The position numbers were made by a program, and so were the translations under genes. From Myxococcales bacterium (GTDB lineage: Bacteria > Myxococcota_A > Polyangia > Polyangiales > Ga0077539): DNA of 64,000 nucleotides. The stretch is from positions 124,001 through 188,000 of the forward strand of contig JAEUKI010000031.1 of the NCBI GenBank assembly GCA_016793325.1, written 5' to 3'. The stretch's first letter is position 1. Each line of letters opens with the position of its first letter. A model generated the notes under the pieces. The model worked only from the letters and a program-made list of their open reading frames with translations, was not told the DNA's origin and did not search any database. Below are positions 55,602 to 64,000 of this stretch, piece by piece.

Positions 55602-56105
55602 TCACCTCGCGAGCGTTCGCGGCTCCGTCGGCGATCCCTGCAATCGCAGCGGACCCGCGGGCTCGGGCAGCGCGAGGTCCACGCGCCATCGCCCCTCTTC
55701 GCGCACCATCGGAACCTCCGCGACCTCGGTCCTCGGCCCACGCGCGATCACCACTGCGCGGTCGCCCTCGACGCGCGCGCGAAGCGCTTGTCGATCGAAC
55801 GAGAACCGCAGCGCGAATCGCCCGGGCGCGAGCATCTCCCACGCTTTGACCTCGCGGCCGCTCAGCTGCGCGGCCACTGCAGCGCGCCGCGCGAGGTTCT
55901 CTCTCGTGCGCTGCGAGAGCAGGTCGTACGCGCGCCGCCGCGTGCTCGGGTCGCCGCGCGAGCCGTTCATCGCAGCGACCCACGCCGAGAGCGCGTCCTC
56001 GGGCGTCTCGTCTTGCGGCCGATCGCAGCCGACGCTCACGAGGACCATCAACGCGAGCGCGATGATCAGCCCTCCGCTGCGCATCGGTCGCGCGTCGATC
56101 CTCAC
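55602..56105 (-). CDS. Lipoprotein, unknown, coupled to trpS
   Basis: The 167-residue protein has a signal peptide with lipobox SVGC followed by Asp, then a helical-plus-beta domain with a lone Trp-Arg-Val-Asp-Leu end, as in small nuclear-transport-like-fold lipoproteins (inference). The GTG at 56105 overlaps the trpS stop by GTGA, so the lipoprotein is translated with the tRNA synthetase. It is the last gene of the OMP-trpS operon. Confidence 0.75.
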   Translation of the reverse strand: MRIDARPMRSGGLIIALALMVLVSVGCDRPQDETPEDALSAWVAAMNGSRGDPSTRRRAYDLLSQRTRENLARRAAVAAQLSGREVKAWEMLAPGRFALRFSFDRQALRARVEGDRAVVIARGPRTEVAEVPMVREEGRWRVDLALPEPAGPLRLQGSPTEPRTLAR

Positions 56106-57103
56106 CGCGTCGGGCCCCGAATGCCCATGAGCTCGCGCACCTCGCGCAGCGTCTCGAACGCGACCGCGCGCGCCGTGGCCGCGCCGTCACCGAGGATCTG
56201 CCGCAGCCGCTCGGGGTTCGCGCGGAGCTCTTTCGCGCGGGCGCGCACCGGCTCGAGCTCTGCGTTGAGCGAGGTTTCGAGCTCTCGTTTGCAGTGACCG
56301 CAGCCGAAGCTCGCGCTGCGACATTGTTCGGCGATCACCGGGAGTCGCTCCGCGGGCGTGAGCGCTGTGTGCATGCGATAGAGATTGCAGAGCTCCGGAC
56401 GACCTGGCTCGTCTTGCGTCGTGCGCTGCGGGTCGGTGTACGCGCCCGAGAGCTTCTTCCACAGGGGCTTTGGCTCTTCGAGCATCGCGATGTGGTTGCC
56501 GATGCTCTTGGACATCTTCTTCAGCCCATCGAGCCCCATGATGCGCGGCGTCGGCGAGTACAGCCCCGCGGGCTCGGGAAAGAACCCCTTCTTGAAGCGA
56601 CTATTGAACCGCTGCGCTGCGTTGCGCGCGAGCTCGAGGTGCTGTGTCTGATCGTCGCCCACCGGGACGTGCGTGGCCTTGTAGACGAGGATGTCCGCGG
56701 CCATGAGCACGGGATACGTGAACAGCGCCGCGCTCGCGCCGGACTCGGACCCTGCTTGCTCGGTCTTGTCCTTGAACTGCGTCATGCGCCCGAGCTCGCC
56801 GTACTGCGTGACGGTCGCGAGGTACCACGCGAGCTCGGTGTGCTCGGGCACCGCGCTCTGAACGAAGACCGTCGCGCGCGAAGGGTCGATGCCCGCGGCG
56901 AGGTACGAGATCGCCATGTCGTCGACGAGCTTCGGGAGCGCCTTCTGATCGTACGGGACGGTGATCGCGTGCTGGTCGACGATGCAGAAGAAGCAGTCGT
57001 ACTCGGCCTGCAAATTCACCCAATTTTTGAGCGCGCCCAGGTAGTTGCCGAGGTGGAGCTCGCCCGTGGGCTGCATGCCCGAGAGGATTCGTTTGCGTGT
57101 CAT
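56102..57103 (-). CDS. trpS: Tryptophanyl-tRNA synthetase
   Basis: The 333-residue enzyme has the class I signatures PTGELHLGNYLGAL (HIGH) near residue 10 and KMSKS near 193. It charges tRNA-Trp. The ATG at 57103 overlaps the stop of the upstream outer-membrane protein gene (ATGA), and its own stop overlaps the lipoprotein start. It is the only tRNA-synthetase gene in the window. Confidence 0.97.
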   Translation of the reverse strand: MTRKRILSGMQPTGELHLGNYLGALKNWVNLQAEYDCFFCIVDQHAITVPYDQKALPKLVDDMAISYLAAGIDPSRATVFVQSAVPEHTELAWYLATVTQYGELGRMTQFKDKTEQAGSESGASAALFTYPVLMAADILVYKATHVPVGDDQTQHLELARNAAQRFNSRFKKGFFPEPAGLYSPTPRIMGLDGLKKMSKSIGNHIAMLEEPKPLWKKLSGAYTDPQRTTQDEPGRPELCNLYRMHTALTPAERLPVIAEQCRSASFGCGHCKRELETSLNAELEPVRARAKELRANPERLRQILGDGAATARAVAFETLREVRELMGIRGPTR

Positions 57104-57798
57104 CGCGGAGACCGAATGTGTCCGAGGTTGGCCATCAGACGTACGACGAGGTTTGCGGTGAGGAGGACTGCATCGTCCTGCGCGGGGCCCGACGCAAGGG
57201 CGTCGGAGGCGATCGAGTGCGTCCAGCGCGCCTGAAGGCGCAGGCAAAACGCGTTGCCCTCGCTCCAGAACAGAGGGACCTCCATCCCGCCGCCGAGCCA
57301 GAACCCGATGCCCGAGCCCTGGCCCCACGGAGCTCCGGGGCGGAGCCACGCTGCGCCGAGCTCGAGTCCGATCGAGTCGAGCCACAGGTCGAACGTCTGC
57401 GGCCCGCGCTCGCTGTCGGTGAAGATCCTTCCCAACGTGAGCACGCGCAGGTCGAGCCCGAGGCCGAGCGCGTCCTGTCGCGCGCCGCCCGCGGTGAGCG
57501 AGGGCGCGTTTTGATAGGCGATCATCGGGCCGATCGTGTCGAGCGCGCGCACGCGAAACGCGGTGCTGAACGCAGGACGGACCTCGCCTCCTGCGAAGCC
57601 TACGCCGCCCCCCGCCTCAAGGACGAAGACCGTGTCGCGGCGGAGCCTGCCGTACACGCCGTCGGTGTGCGCGCTCTGCGCCCGACCCGTCGAGGGCGCG
57701 AGCGAGACCGAGGCGCTCAGCGCCGCGATCGTGCAGAGCGTCACGAGCGCGCGCGTCGAAGTTCGCTCGGTTCGATGGCGAAAAGTGCGTTGGAGCAC
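57100..57798 (-). CDS. Outer-membrane beta-barrel-like protein
   Basis: The 232-residue protein starts at a GTG, has a signal peptide (about 1-40) and then amphipathic beta strands such as FVLEAGGGVGFAGGEV, IGLELGAAWLRPGAPWG and GIGFWLGGGMEVPLFW. This is typical of a small outer-membrane barrel. Being the first gene of an operon with trpS is odd and suggests trpS is read through from this promoter. Confidence 0.75.
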   Translation of the reverse strand: MLQRTFRHRTERTSTRALVTLCTIAALSASVSLAPSTGRAQSAHTDGVYGRLRRDTVFVLEAGGGVGFAGGEVRPAFSTAFRVRALDTIGPMIAYQNAPSLTAGGARQDALGLGLDLRVLTLGRIFTDSERGPQTFDLWLDSIGLELGAAWLRPGAPWGQGSGIGFWLGGGMEVPLFWSEGNAFCLRLQARWTHSIASDALASGPAQDDAVLLTANLVVRLMANLGHIRSPR

Positions 57799-57882
57799 GG
57801 CAGGGCCGCAACCTTCTCGCAGCCCTGTACGCGGGTCAACGCGCGTGACGCAGAGCGTTGAAAATCCGCAGAAAACGCGGGC

Positions 57883-57912
57883 TTGACCGCATCGGACCCG
57901 CCCCCGTACATA
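57883..57912 (+). promoter_or_regulatory. Sigma-70-like promoter of the amino-acid dehydrogenase
   Basis: TTGACC (57883-57888) and TACATA (57907-57912) with an 18-base spacer resemble the -35 and -10 boxes. Transcription would start about 28 bases before the ATG at 57947, with ribosome site GAAGGAG between. Confidence 0.5.
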
Positions 57913-57946
57913 CCGCGCCGTCCCGCGACGCGAAGGAGCAACTGCG

Positions 57947-58993
57947 ATGGATCTTTTCTCGAAGATGACCGGCTACGGCTATGGCGAAGTTCACGTGCGA
58001 CGAGACGAGGGCTCGGGCCTCGCAGCGATCATTGCGATTCACGACACGCGGCTCGGACCGTCGCTCGGCGGTTGTCGGTTCATTCACTACGCAGACGAGG
58101 GCTCGGCCTTCACCGACGCGCTGCGACTCGCGCGGGGAATGACGTACAAAGCCGCGATCACCGGCCTCGACCTCGGCGGCGGCAAGAGCGTGATCATGCG
58201 CCCGAAGGGCGAGTTCGACCGCGTGAAGCTCTTCGAGGACTTCGGTCGCTTCATCGACAACCTCGGCGGTCGCTACATCACCGCAGAGGACTCGGGCACC
58301 GCGACGGCCGACATGGACGTGATCCGCACCAAGACCAAGTCCGTCACGGGCGTGAGCAAGGACAAGGGCGGCTCGGGCGACCCGTCGCCGTTCACCGCGC
58401 TCGGCGTTCGCCGTGGAATCGAAGCGGCCGTGAAGCACAAGCTCGGCCGCGCCTCGCTCGACGGCGTTCACGTCACGGTGCAGGGCGTCGGGCACGTCGG
58501 CTACTACCTCTGCAAAGAGCTCTTCGCGCTCGGCGCGAGGCTCACGGTGTGCGACGTCGACGCGGCGCGCACCGCTCGGGTGGCGGACGAGTTCAAGGCC
58601 ACGGTCGTCGGCACCGACGCGATCCTCGACGTCGCCGCGGACGTCTTCGCCCCCTGCGCGCTCGGCGCGGGAATCAACGATCAGACGATCCCTCGCCTCG
58701 CGGTCAAGATCGTCGCTGGCGCGGCGAACAACGTCCTCGCCGAGCCCCGCCACGGCGACGCGCTCCGCGCGAAGGGCATCGCCTACGCGCCCGACTACGC
58801 GATCAACGCCGGCGGCCTCTGCAACGTGGCCGAAGAGATCAAGGGCTACGACGAGGCGAAGGTGCGCGCGCGCGTGATGGGCATCTACGACACGATCCTC
58901 ACGGTGCTCGAGCGCGCAGACCGCGACGACGTCTCGCCGCACATCATCGCCGATCGCATGGCCGAAGAGCGCCTCGCGCGCGCCGCGCGCTGA
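57947..58993 (+). CDS. Leu/Glu/Phe/Val-type amino-acid dehydrogenase
   Basis: The 348-residue enzyme has the family active site LGGGKSVI (catalytic Lys about 83) and the partner Asp in AEDSGT. The NAD-binding Rossmann part follows, with VQGVGHVGYYLCKEL, then AAGAANN-type substrate loop VAGAANNVLA and the end YAINAGGLCNVAEE. Length and motifs match leucine dehydrogenase. It interconverts a branched or aromatic amino acid and its keto acid. A good promoter and ribosome site precede it; it appears monocistronic. Confidence 0.92.
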   Translation: MDLFSKMTGYGYGEVHVRRDEGSGLAAIIAIHDTRLGPSLGGCRFIHYADEGSAFTDALRLARGMTYKAAITGLDLGGGKSVIMRPKGEFDRVKLFEDFGRFIDNLGGRYITAEDSGTATADMDVIRTKTKSVTGVSKDKGGSGDPSPFTALGVRRGIEAAVKHKLGRASLDGVHVTVQGVGHVGYYLCKELFALGARLTVCDVDAARTARVADEFKATVVGTDAILDVAADVFAPCALGAGINDQTIPRLAVKIVAGAANNVLAEPRHGDALRAKGIAYAPDYAINAGGLCNVAEEIKGYDEAKVRARVMGIYDTILTVLERADRDDVSPHIIADRMAEERLARAAR

Positions 58994-59066
58994 GCTCAGC
59001 GAAGAGGCTCTGGGGGGCGTTGTTTTTGTGTGCGTCGCACCGTGGGGTGCGTTCGAGCCCACGAAA

Positions 59067-60080
59067 TCAAAATCGCTCGAACGCGATCAGGCACGTCCCC
59101 GACACGCACGGAAAGCTCACACGCAACCCCGACACCGTCTGCGGCTCTGCGCAGAGCGCGCTTGTGCATCGTCGATCATCGGTGTTGAGCACGCACACGC
59201 GGCCGTTCATTCCGGTCCAGTTCGGGTGCGGTCGACACACGGACCTCGGCGGGCTCGTGTTGTTCGGGTTGCACTCGGCGTCCGTTTCGCACGGAATGTA
59301 CCGGTTGACGCATCGGCCCGAGACGCACTCGTAGCTCGCGTTGGGGCAGTTGTTGATGGTGGTGCACCGGATCGTGGGCGCGCAGAAGCCATCGTCTTCG
59401 TTGCACGTCGTCGACGGCGGACACACCGCTGCCTCGCCCCCCGTCGTGCGGCAGTCGGGCAGGCAAATCCCTGCGGTCGACGTCGGATCGGCAGAGATGG
59501 GCTGGCACGTGTAGAACTGTCCCATCGCGTCGTTTCGACACGGCCCGAGCGTGGCTCCGCTCGCGATCGTGCAGCGCGCGTAGCAGTTTCCGCCCAGGCA
59601 CACCCCGAGCTCGCCGCACGCGTCTTCTTGCATGGGGTTGCACGGTCGGGTGCTGAAGCAGTAGCCGCCCGGCAGCAAGATCCCTTCGCTCGCGCCGCCC
59701 GTCTCGCACTCGAGCCCGGGGCCGCACGAGCCCGAGCCGGCGCACGCCGCGCCGATCCTTTGCGACGAGCACGGTCCCGTCGTGTGTGGCCCCGAAGAGC
59801 AACAGCGATCGAATCGGCACGTGAGCCCGCCGGGACAAAACGCTCCGGGGCCGCAGCGAACGGTCCCGTCGCCGTCGATCTCGCTCGGGCACGTCCCCGC
59901 ATCGGCGCTGTCGTTGGGGCAGCAGCGGCCGAAGCGACAAGAGAACCCCGTCGGGCAGCCGGGGCCACGATCGGCTCCGCAGCGAATGGCGCCGGTGCGA
60001 TCGAGCGTCGGCGCCGAGCAGCCGACGAGCGCGACCGCCAACGCAAACGCTGTGAACAAGCTCGCCGATCGCGCGCTCAA
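59067..60080 (-). CDS. Cys-rich lipoprotein A
   Basis: The 337-residue protein starts at a TTG that overlaps the stop of the TPR gene (TTGA at 60077-60080), giving a clean signal with lipobox LVGC. The mature part has over 30 Cys in irregular modules; two have the pattern GxxCRFxRCC (CRFGRCCPND and CRFDRCCSSG). Downstream modules resemble EGF-like/Cys-knot repeats. It is the partner of the TPR gene upstream and a paralogue of the protein at 61021-61983. Surface display is likely. Confidence 0.75.
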   Translation of the reverse strand: MSARSASLFTAFALAVALVGCSAPTLDRTGAIRCGADRGPGCPTGFSCRFGRCCPNDSADAGTCPSEIDGDGTVRCGPGAFCPGGLTCRFDRCCSSGPHTTGPCSSQRIGAACAGSGSCGPGLECETGGASEGILLPGGYCFSTRPCNPMQEDACGELGVCLGGNCYARCTIASGATLGPCRNDAMGQFYTCQPISADPTSTAGICLPDCRTTGGEAAVCPPSTTCNEDDGFCAPTIRCTTINNCPNASYECVSGRCVNRYIPCETDAECNPNNTSPPRSVCRPHPNWTGMNGRVCVLNTDDRRCTSALCAEPQTVSGLRVSFPCVSGTCLIAFERF

Positions 60081-61024
60081 AACCGCGCTCCTGCCGTGAT
60101 GACCGCGCCGTTGAAAAGTGGTGCTGCCGCGACCACGACCTCGCGCCGCGCTCCGCGGCCGCGGGCCAGGAGCCACACGACGCCCGCGCTCAACGCGACG
60201 CCTCCCCCGACGGTAAGCCCCCACGCGAGCGCGCTCGTCGTCGAAAACTCTCCGTACGCGCGGTCGACCGACGAGGTCCATCCCGCAGGATCCCCGGCCA
60301 CCGCCCGCTCGATCGCCGCCCGTTGCCCGAGCGCGACCGTGGTCTGCCACACGCCGAACCCCGCGGCGATCGCGCCGACGCTCGCCGCGATCCAGGGTCC
60401 GACCTCGTTGAACGCCGAGCGCTCGTAGAGGACCTGCGTTCGAAGCTGCAAGAGCGCTGGCGCCGCGGCGCTCCTCGCAGCCCCGCGCGCCCGTGCGCGC
60501 GCTCGGGTGTCCGTCGAGGGCGTCGACGCGCTCGTCGTGGTCGTTGCGGGCTCGGTGCTCGGCGTCGCTCCGTCGATCGGTGTGTTGCTCGTCGCGGTTG
60601 GCGTCGCGACGCAGCGTTGGGGGTCGTCCGCGGGTGCGCTCGTCGATGCCTGTTCGCGCGCGCGATCACGGAGCCGCTCGATCTCTGCGCGATCGACGTG
60701 CGAGCTCGGGTCTGCGCTCGAGCTCACGAGATAGCGATCGTACGTCTCGCTCGCGCGCGCGAAATTACCCGCGAGGTCGTGCGCCCGCGCGATGTTGTAG
60801 AGCAGCGCTGACTGCCCGGTGAACTCGTACACGCGCTCGAACTCGACCGCGGCTTCGCCGAACCGGTTGAGCGCGTAGTACTGCATCCCCGTTCGAAAAT
60901 GCGCGCGCGCGAGCTCCGAGCGAACGTTGGGCGGCAGGCTCTGCGCGACCGACGTCTGCGCGAGCGCCGCGGGCGTGGCGAGAGTGACGGTGGCGAGACC
61001 GAGCGCGGTGAGCGCGCGCTTCAT
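60077..61024 (-). CDS. TPR protein A with C-terminal membrane segments
   Basis: The 315-residue protein has a signal peptide, a TPR-like region (ARAHFRTGMQYYALNRFGEA and ALLYNIARAHDLAGNF, about 35-95), a Thr/Ser/Pro linker and two C-terminal hydrophobic segments (about 220-245 and 265-290). The ATG at 61024 overlaps the stop of the upstream Cys-rich gene by ATGA. It is paralogous to 61983-62897 over its whole length. Confidence 0.75.
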   Translation of the reverse strand: MKRALTALGLATVTLATPAALAQTSVAQSLPPNVRSELARAHFRTGMQYYALNRFGEAAVEFERVYEFTGQSALLYNIARAHDLAGNFARASETYDRYLVSSSADPSSHVDRAEIERLRDRAREQASTSAPADDPQRCVATPTATSNTPIDGATPSTEPATTTTSASTPSTDTRARARARGAARSAAAPALLQLRTQVLYERSAFNEVGPWIAASVGAIAAGFGVWQTTVALGQRAAIERAVAGDPAGWTSSVDRAYGEFSTTSALAWGLTVGGGVALSAGVVWLLARGRGARREVVVAAAPLFNGAVITAGARF

Positions 61025-61983
61025 CGGAGCCCGCAGAGGCCAGTGGTTGCGTTGCAGCGTTGGATCGCGGTGCAGGTCGACGGCGTCACGCGGCAGTCGG
61101 CGACGCACCGTCGCGTGAGCGGGTTGCACACGTTGTTGCTCGCGCATGGAGACGCTGTGCAGTCGGCGACCTCGCAGAGCCCCGAGCTCGCGTTGCACGT
61201 GCGACCGACGCCGCACGACGTCGCGGTGCAGCGCATTTCGCAGCGCCGTGATTGCGGGTTGCACATTCCGCCTGTGCTCCCGCAGAGCGCGGGAGCCATG
61301 GTGCAGTCGGGGTAGCAATACCCTTCGCGGTTGGTCGGGTCGCCCGGTGCGAGCGGAAGGCACACGTACGGGGACGGCGTTTGTCCGAAGGGCTCCGTGC
61401 GGCACGGGCCGATCTCTTGGCCTTCGGGCAGTCGACAGCGCGCGACGCAGAGCGAGTCGAGCACGAAGCTGATGCACACGCCGCGCGCTCCGCAGCTATC
61501 GAGGTTCGCCGCGTTGCAGCTCGACGAGCAGTACCCGTTGGGAAGCGGAAATCCCAGAACGTTGACGCGACAAATCCCGGCCGCAGCCCCGCCGTCGTTC
61601 GGGGTCTCCGTCGGGGCGACGCACGCCGTGGTCATGTTGCACGGCATTCCGAGCGCCCCACGCGCGCACGGGCCGGTCGCGGGATTTCCGTCGCGGGGGC
61701 AGCAGTAGCGGCCCTGACGACACTCGTATCCGTACGCGTTGGGGCAGGCGCCGTTGTCGTCGCACGCGAGCGATCCGTCATCGATTCGCGGGAGGGTCGC
61801 CTCCGTGGGGCACGCCGACGCGCCCGCGCCGATCGGGCAGCACCGGCCGAAGCGGCACTCGAACGACGCCGGGCAAATCTCACCCTCGCCACAGCGCACC
61901 CGCCCCGTCGCGTCCGGTTGAGGAACGCACGCGCCCAGCGCCGCGACGATCGCGCCCAGCGAGATCGCGAACCACGCGCGCAT
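61021..61983 (-). CDS. Cys-rich lipoprotein B
   Basis: The 320-residue lipoprotein has lipobox LGAC. It has over 30 Cys, the same CRFGRCCPIG signature and later CxxxxC pairs as its paralogue A. It is coupled to the upstream TPR gene by a TGATG junction (stop and start share one base) and to the downstream one by ATGA. Confidence 0.78.
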   Translation of the reverse strand: MRAWFAISLGAIVAALGACVPQPDATGRVRCGEGEICPASFECRFGRCCPIGAGASACPTEATLPRIDDGSLACDDNGACPNAYGYECRQGRYCCPRDGNPATGPCARGALGMPCNMTTACVAPTETPNDGGAAAGICRVNVLGFPLPNGYCSSSCNAANLDSCGARGVCISFVLDSLCVARCRLPEGQEIGPCRTEPFGQTPSPYVCLPLAPGDPTNREGYCYPDCTMAPALCGSTGGMCNPQSRRCEMRCTATSCGVGRTCNASSGLCEVADCTASPCASNNVCNPLTRRCVADCRVTPSTCTAIQRCNATTGLCGLR

Positions 61984-62897
61984 CAAAACCTCCCGCCGAT
62001 CGCGAGTCCGTTGTGTGTCGGAGCGACCCACGCAGCGCGCACGAGCTCTTCGCGCCGCTCGCCCCGTCCCCGTAGCGCGAACCACAGGACCGATGTCGTG
62101 ACGAACGCGCCTGCGACGGACGCGCCGAGGATCGCGTTGCGTGACGACTCGCGCGCGCTGTCTTGGGCGATGCTCATCTCCGCGCTCCACAGGGTCGCCT
62201 CGCGCACCTTCGTCGAGTCGATCGCGTACGAGATCGCCTGCCACGACGCGAGCCCGCCGAGCACGCCGCCGATCCCGAGCGTGACCCAGGGCGCGACGGC
62301 GTCGAGGGTCCGGTGTTGATACGTGACCCTGGTTTGCAGCTGCATGAGCGACGAGCTCATCGGAGCGGGGGTCGTCGCGGTCGCGTTTGCGGTGGTGCTC
62401 GCGTTTGCGGTGGTGCTGGCGCTCGTGCTCGTCACTGTCGGGGTGGCGCTCGTGGCGGGCTCGGGGCAGCCTGCGCTCGTGCGCTGCGCAGCGGCGCGGT
62501 CTTCGTCGGCGACGCGCTGCTCGAGCGTGCGAATCGACGCTTCGATCGCGGCTCTCGCCGCCCCGGCCTCGCGGGTCTCGAGAAAGCGCCGGTACGCGCG
62601 GATCGCGTCACGCGGTCTGCCCGCGGCCTCCCACGCGCGCCCTGCGTTGAAGAGCAGCGCGCCCTGTCCGCTCATCTCGAAGACGAGCTCGAACTCGCCG
62701 GCGGCCTCGGCGAACCGTCGTTGATCGAAGAACCTCGCGCCCGCACGAAAGTGCGCCCGCGCAAGCTCGTCGCGCTCTGCGCGCGTGAGCTCTTCGCTCT
62801 GCTGCGCGCGCGCATCGCGGCTCGCGGCGACCGCGCCGAGCGCGCAAAGCGACACAAGCCACGCGCGCACCGGGCGCGAACGGACCCTCGAGCTCAT
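61983..62897 (-). CDS. TPR protein B with C-terminal membrane segments
   Basis: The 304-residue protein has a signal peptide, the TPR-like pair (ARAHFRAGARFFDQRRFAEA, ALLFNAGRAWEAAG), a Thr/Ala linker and two C-terminal hydrophobic segments. The ATG at 62897, preceded by AGGAT, is preferred over 62906 or 62975. It is the first gene of the four-gene operon B-B-A-A (TPR, Cys-rich, TPR, Cys-rich), an apparent tandem duplication of a two-gene unit. Confidence 0.75.
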   Translation of the reverse strand: MSSRVRSRPVRAWLVSLCALGAVAASRDARAQQSEELTRAERDELARAHFRAGARFFDQRRFAEAAGEFELVFEMSGQGALLFNAGRAWEAAGRPRDAIRAYRRFLETREAGAARAAIEASIRTLEQRVADEDRAAAQRTSAGCPEPATSATPTVTSTSASTTANASTTANATATTPAPMSSSLMQLQTRVTYQHRTLDAVAPWVTLGIGGVLGGLASWQAISYAIDSTKVREATLWSAEMSIAQDSARESSRNAILGASVAGAFVTTSVLWFALRGRGERREELVRAAWVAPTHNGLAIGGRF

Positions 62898-62999
62898 GCG
62901 CGCCATCCTATCAAAGCGAGGCGCGCGCATCGTATCGGCGTTTGTCAGCGTGGGCGCTTCGCGGATCGAGGTCATTGGTTGCTATCCTACGCGCTGGCA

Positions 63000-64000
63000 A
63001 TGCGATCTCTTCGTCGGCAGGCCGTCGCCGCGGCAGCGCTGTGCGCAGTGACGTGCGCGCTCCCGGCGCGACGACCGGACCCGACCGCGGCGACGAGCGC
63101 TCCGCCGCGCGGATTGCGCGCCGCGAGGGTGGGGCTCGTCTTCGACGTGGGAGGTCGCGGCGACAAGAGCTTCAACGACGCGGCGTACGCGGGCCTCGCG
63201 CGGGCTCGCGCCGAGCTCGGGGCGATCGTCGAGTACGTCGAGCCCATGGACGCGGACGATCGCGTGTCCGCGTTGAGATTGTTTGGAGCGCGAGGTTTCG
63301 ACCTCGTGATCGGCGTCGGGTACATGTTCTCGCGGGACATCGACGAGGTCGCGCGAGACTACGGGGCGGTGAAGTTCGCGTGCGTGGACTACGCGCCGCC
63401 CGAGCGGGGCGAGCCTCCGGCGAACGTCGTCGGCCTTGGGTTTCGCGAAGAAGAAGGGACGTTTCTCGTTGGCGCCGCGGCCGCGCTCACGTCGCAGAGC
63501 GGGCGCGTGGGGTTCGTCGGGGGGATGGACATTCCGCTCATTCGCAAGTTCGAGCGCGGGTATCGCGCGGGCGTGCGCGCGGTGTGTCCCACGTGTTCGG
63601 TCACGGCGGCGTACGCGGGGAGCACGCCCAACGCGTTTCGCGACCCAGCGCGCGGCGAGGCGCTCGCGAGCGCGCAGTACGCCCAGGGCGTCGACGTGAT
63701 CTTTCACGCGTCCGGAACGACCGGGCACGGCGTCTTCGTCGCCGCGCACAGGCTCCGTCGGTTCGCGATCGGCGTCGACGCGGACCAGTACGACGAGATG
63801 CCAGACGCGGTGCTCACGTCGATGATCAAGCGCGTGGACGTGGCCGTGTTCGACACGATTCGCGCGGTCGCGGGCGGGAGCTTTCCCCGCGGACCGGGGG
63901 GGATGCGGGTGTTCTCGGTGCGGGACGGCGGGATCGACTGGGTCTCGCGTGGCCCGCACGCGCGGCACCTGTCGCCCGCGGTGGTCGATCGCGTCGAAGC
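63000..64000 (+). CDS. BMP-family ABC transporter substrate-binding protein (partial)
   Basis: At least 333 residues; the gene runs off the right edge of the window with no stop. It starts with a signal peptide with a Cys that could be lipidated, then matches the basic membrane protein/Med (PnrA-like) family: GLVFDVGGRGDKSFNDAAYAG, DLVIGVGYMFSRDIDEVARD, GFVGGMDIPLIRKFERGY. The family binds purine nucleosides for ABC importers. It is divergent from the TPR/Cys-rich operon with a 102-base gap. Confidence 0.9.
   Translation, partial: MRSLRRQAVAAAALCAVTCALPARRPDPTAATSAPPRGLRAARVGLVFDVGGRGDKSFNDAAYAGLARARAELGAIVEYVEPMDADDRVSALRLFGARGFDLVIGVGYMFSRDIDEVARDYGAVKFACVDYAPPERGEPPANVVGLGFREEEGTFLVGAAAALTSQSGRVGFVGGMDIPLIRKFERGYRAGVRAVCPTCSVTAAYAGSTPNAFRDPARGEALASAQYAQGVDVIFHASGTTGHGVFVAAHRLRRFAIGVDADQYDEMPDAVLTSMIKRVDVAVFDTIRAVAGGSFPRGPGGMRVFSVRDGGIDWVSRGPHARHLSPAVVDRVE

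Overview
The window is about 64 kb of very GC-rich (roughly 70 %), densely packed bacterial chromosome. The gene content points to a myxobacterium in the broad sense (Myxococcota, most like the Polyangia/Sandaracinaceae type). The reasons are at least a dozen predicted lipoproteins (several Cys-rich, with Asn-Cys-Gly-Ala-Cys-Gly repeats and Asp/Gly/Ala-rich linkers), a Ser/Thr-kinase-like receptor, FHA, PP2C and sigma-54 activator proteins, a type III pantothenate kinase and a cytochrome P450. This assignment is inferred from gene style; no rRNA or other phylogenetic marker was used. I saw no tRNA, rRNA, CRISPR array or intact transposase.

Layout. 0-3.6 kb: a DUF1214 protein translationally coupled to a sulfotransferase-SDR fusion. 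3.6-9.4 kb: a small lipoprotein, then a minus-strand run of overlapping genes (membrane protein, Pro-rich lipoprotein, ferritin-like protein) and a large unknown gene. 9.5-13.7 kb: a P450 and a membrane-anchored pseudokinase. 13.7-14.8 kb: small genes (membrane protein, peptidoglycan-binding domain, DUF2325) with a strong hairpin. 15.2-18.2 kb: an envelope/metal-stress module with a Spy/CpxP-like His/Gly-rich sensor, a small membrane protein, an OmpR-type regulator and a histidine kinase. 18.2-20.8 kb: a repeat-bounded segment holding a Fis-type regulator and a Cys-rich lipoprotein, with inverted repeats at both ends and a roughly 400-bp palindrome inside. 20.8-24.5 kb: an FKBP isomerase, lipoproteins and a beta-barrel protein. 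24.5-28.4 kb: OppD- and OppF-type ATPases separated by two opposite-strand genes. 28.7-37.6 kb: an NtrC-type regulator, secreted proteins, a LysR regulator, an O-methyltransferase, coaX and an orphan FecCD permease. 37.6-48.6 kb: DUF1152, DUF2723, PP2C, an isocitrate/isopropylmalate-type dehydrogenase, a bestrophin, a pentaheme cytochrome-TPR protein and a CxxxY-type CcmE. 48.8-57.8 kb: an FHA/CpaF-like protein with a degenerate P-loop, a HAD phosphatase, a purC-purS fusion next to purB, and an OMP-trpS-lipoprotein operon. 57.9-64 kb: a Leu/Glu-type amino-acid dehydrogenase, a duplicated TPR/Cys-rich-lipoprotein operon, and the start of a BMP-family binding protein that runs off the window.

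How the genes work together. The best-supported functional sets are purine synthesis (purB with purC-purS), the Spy-like/response-regulator/kinase stress circuit, c-type cytochrome maturation next to a multiheme cytochrome, and the TPR/Cys-rich surface operon. Four-base stop/start overlaps recur and mark the operons. The most unusual features are the repeat-bounded segment at 18.2-20.8 kb, the two proteins that kept a signalling or ATPase fold but lost catalytic residues, and the fusion proteins.
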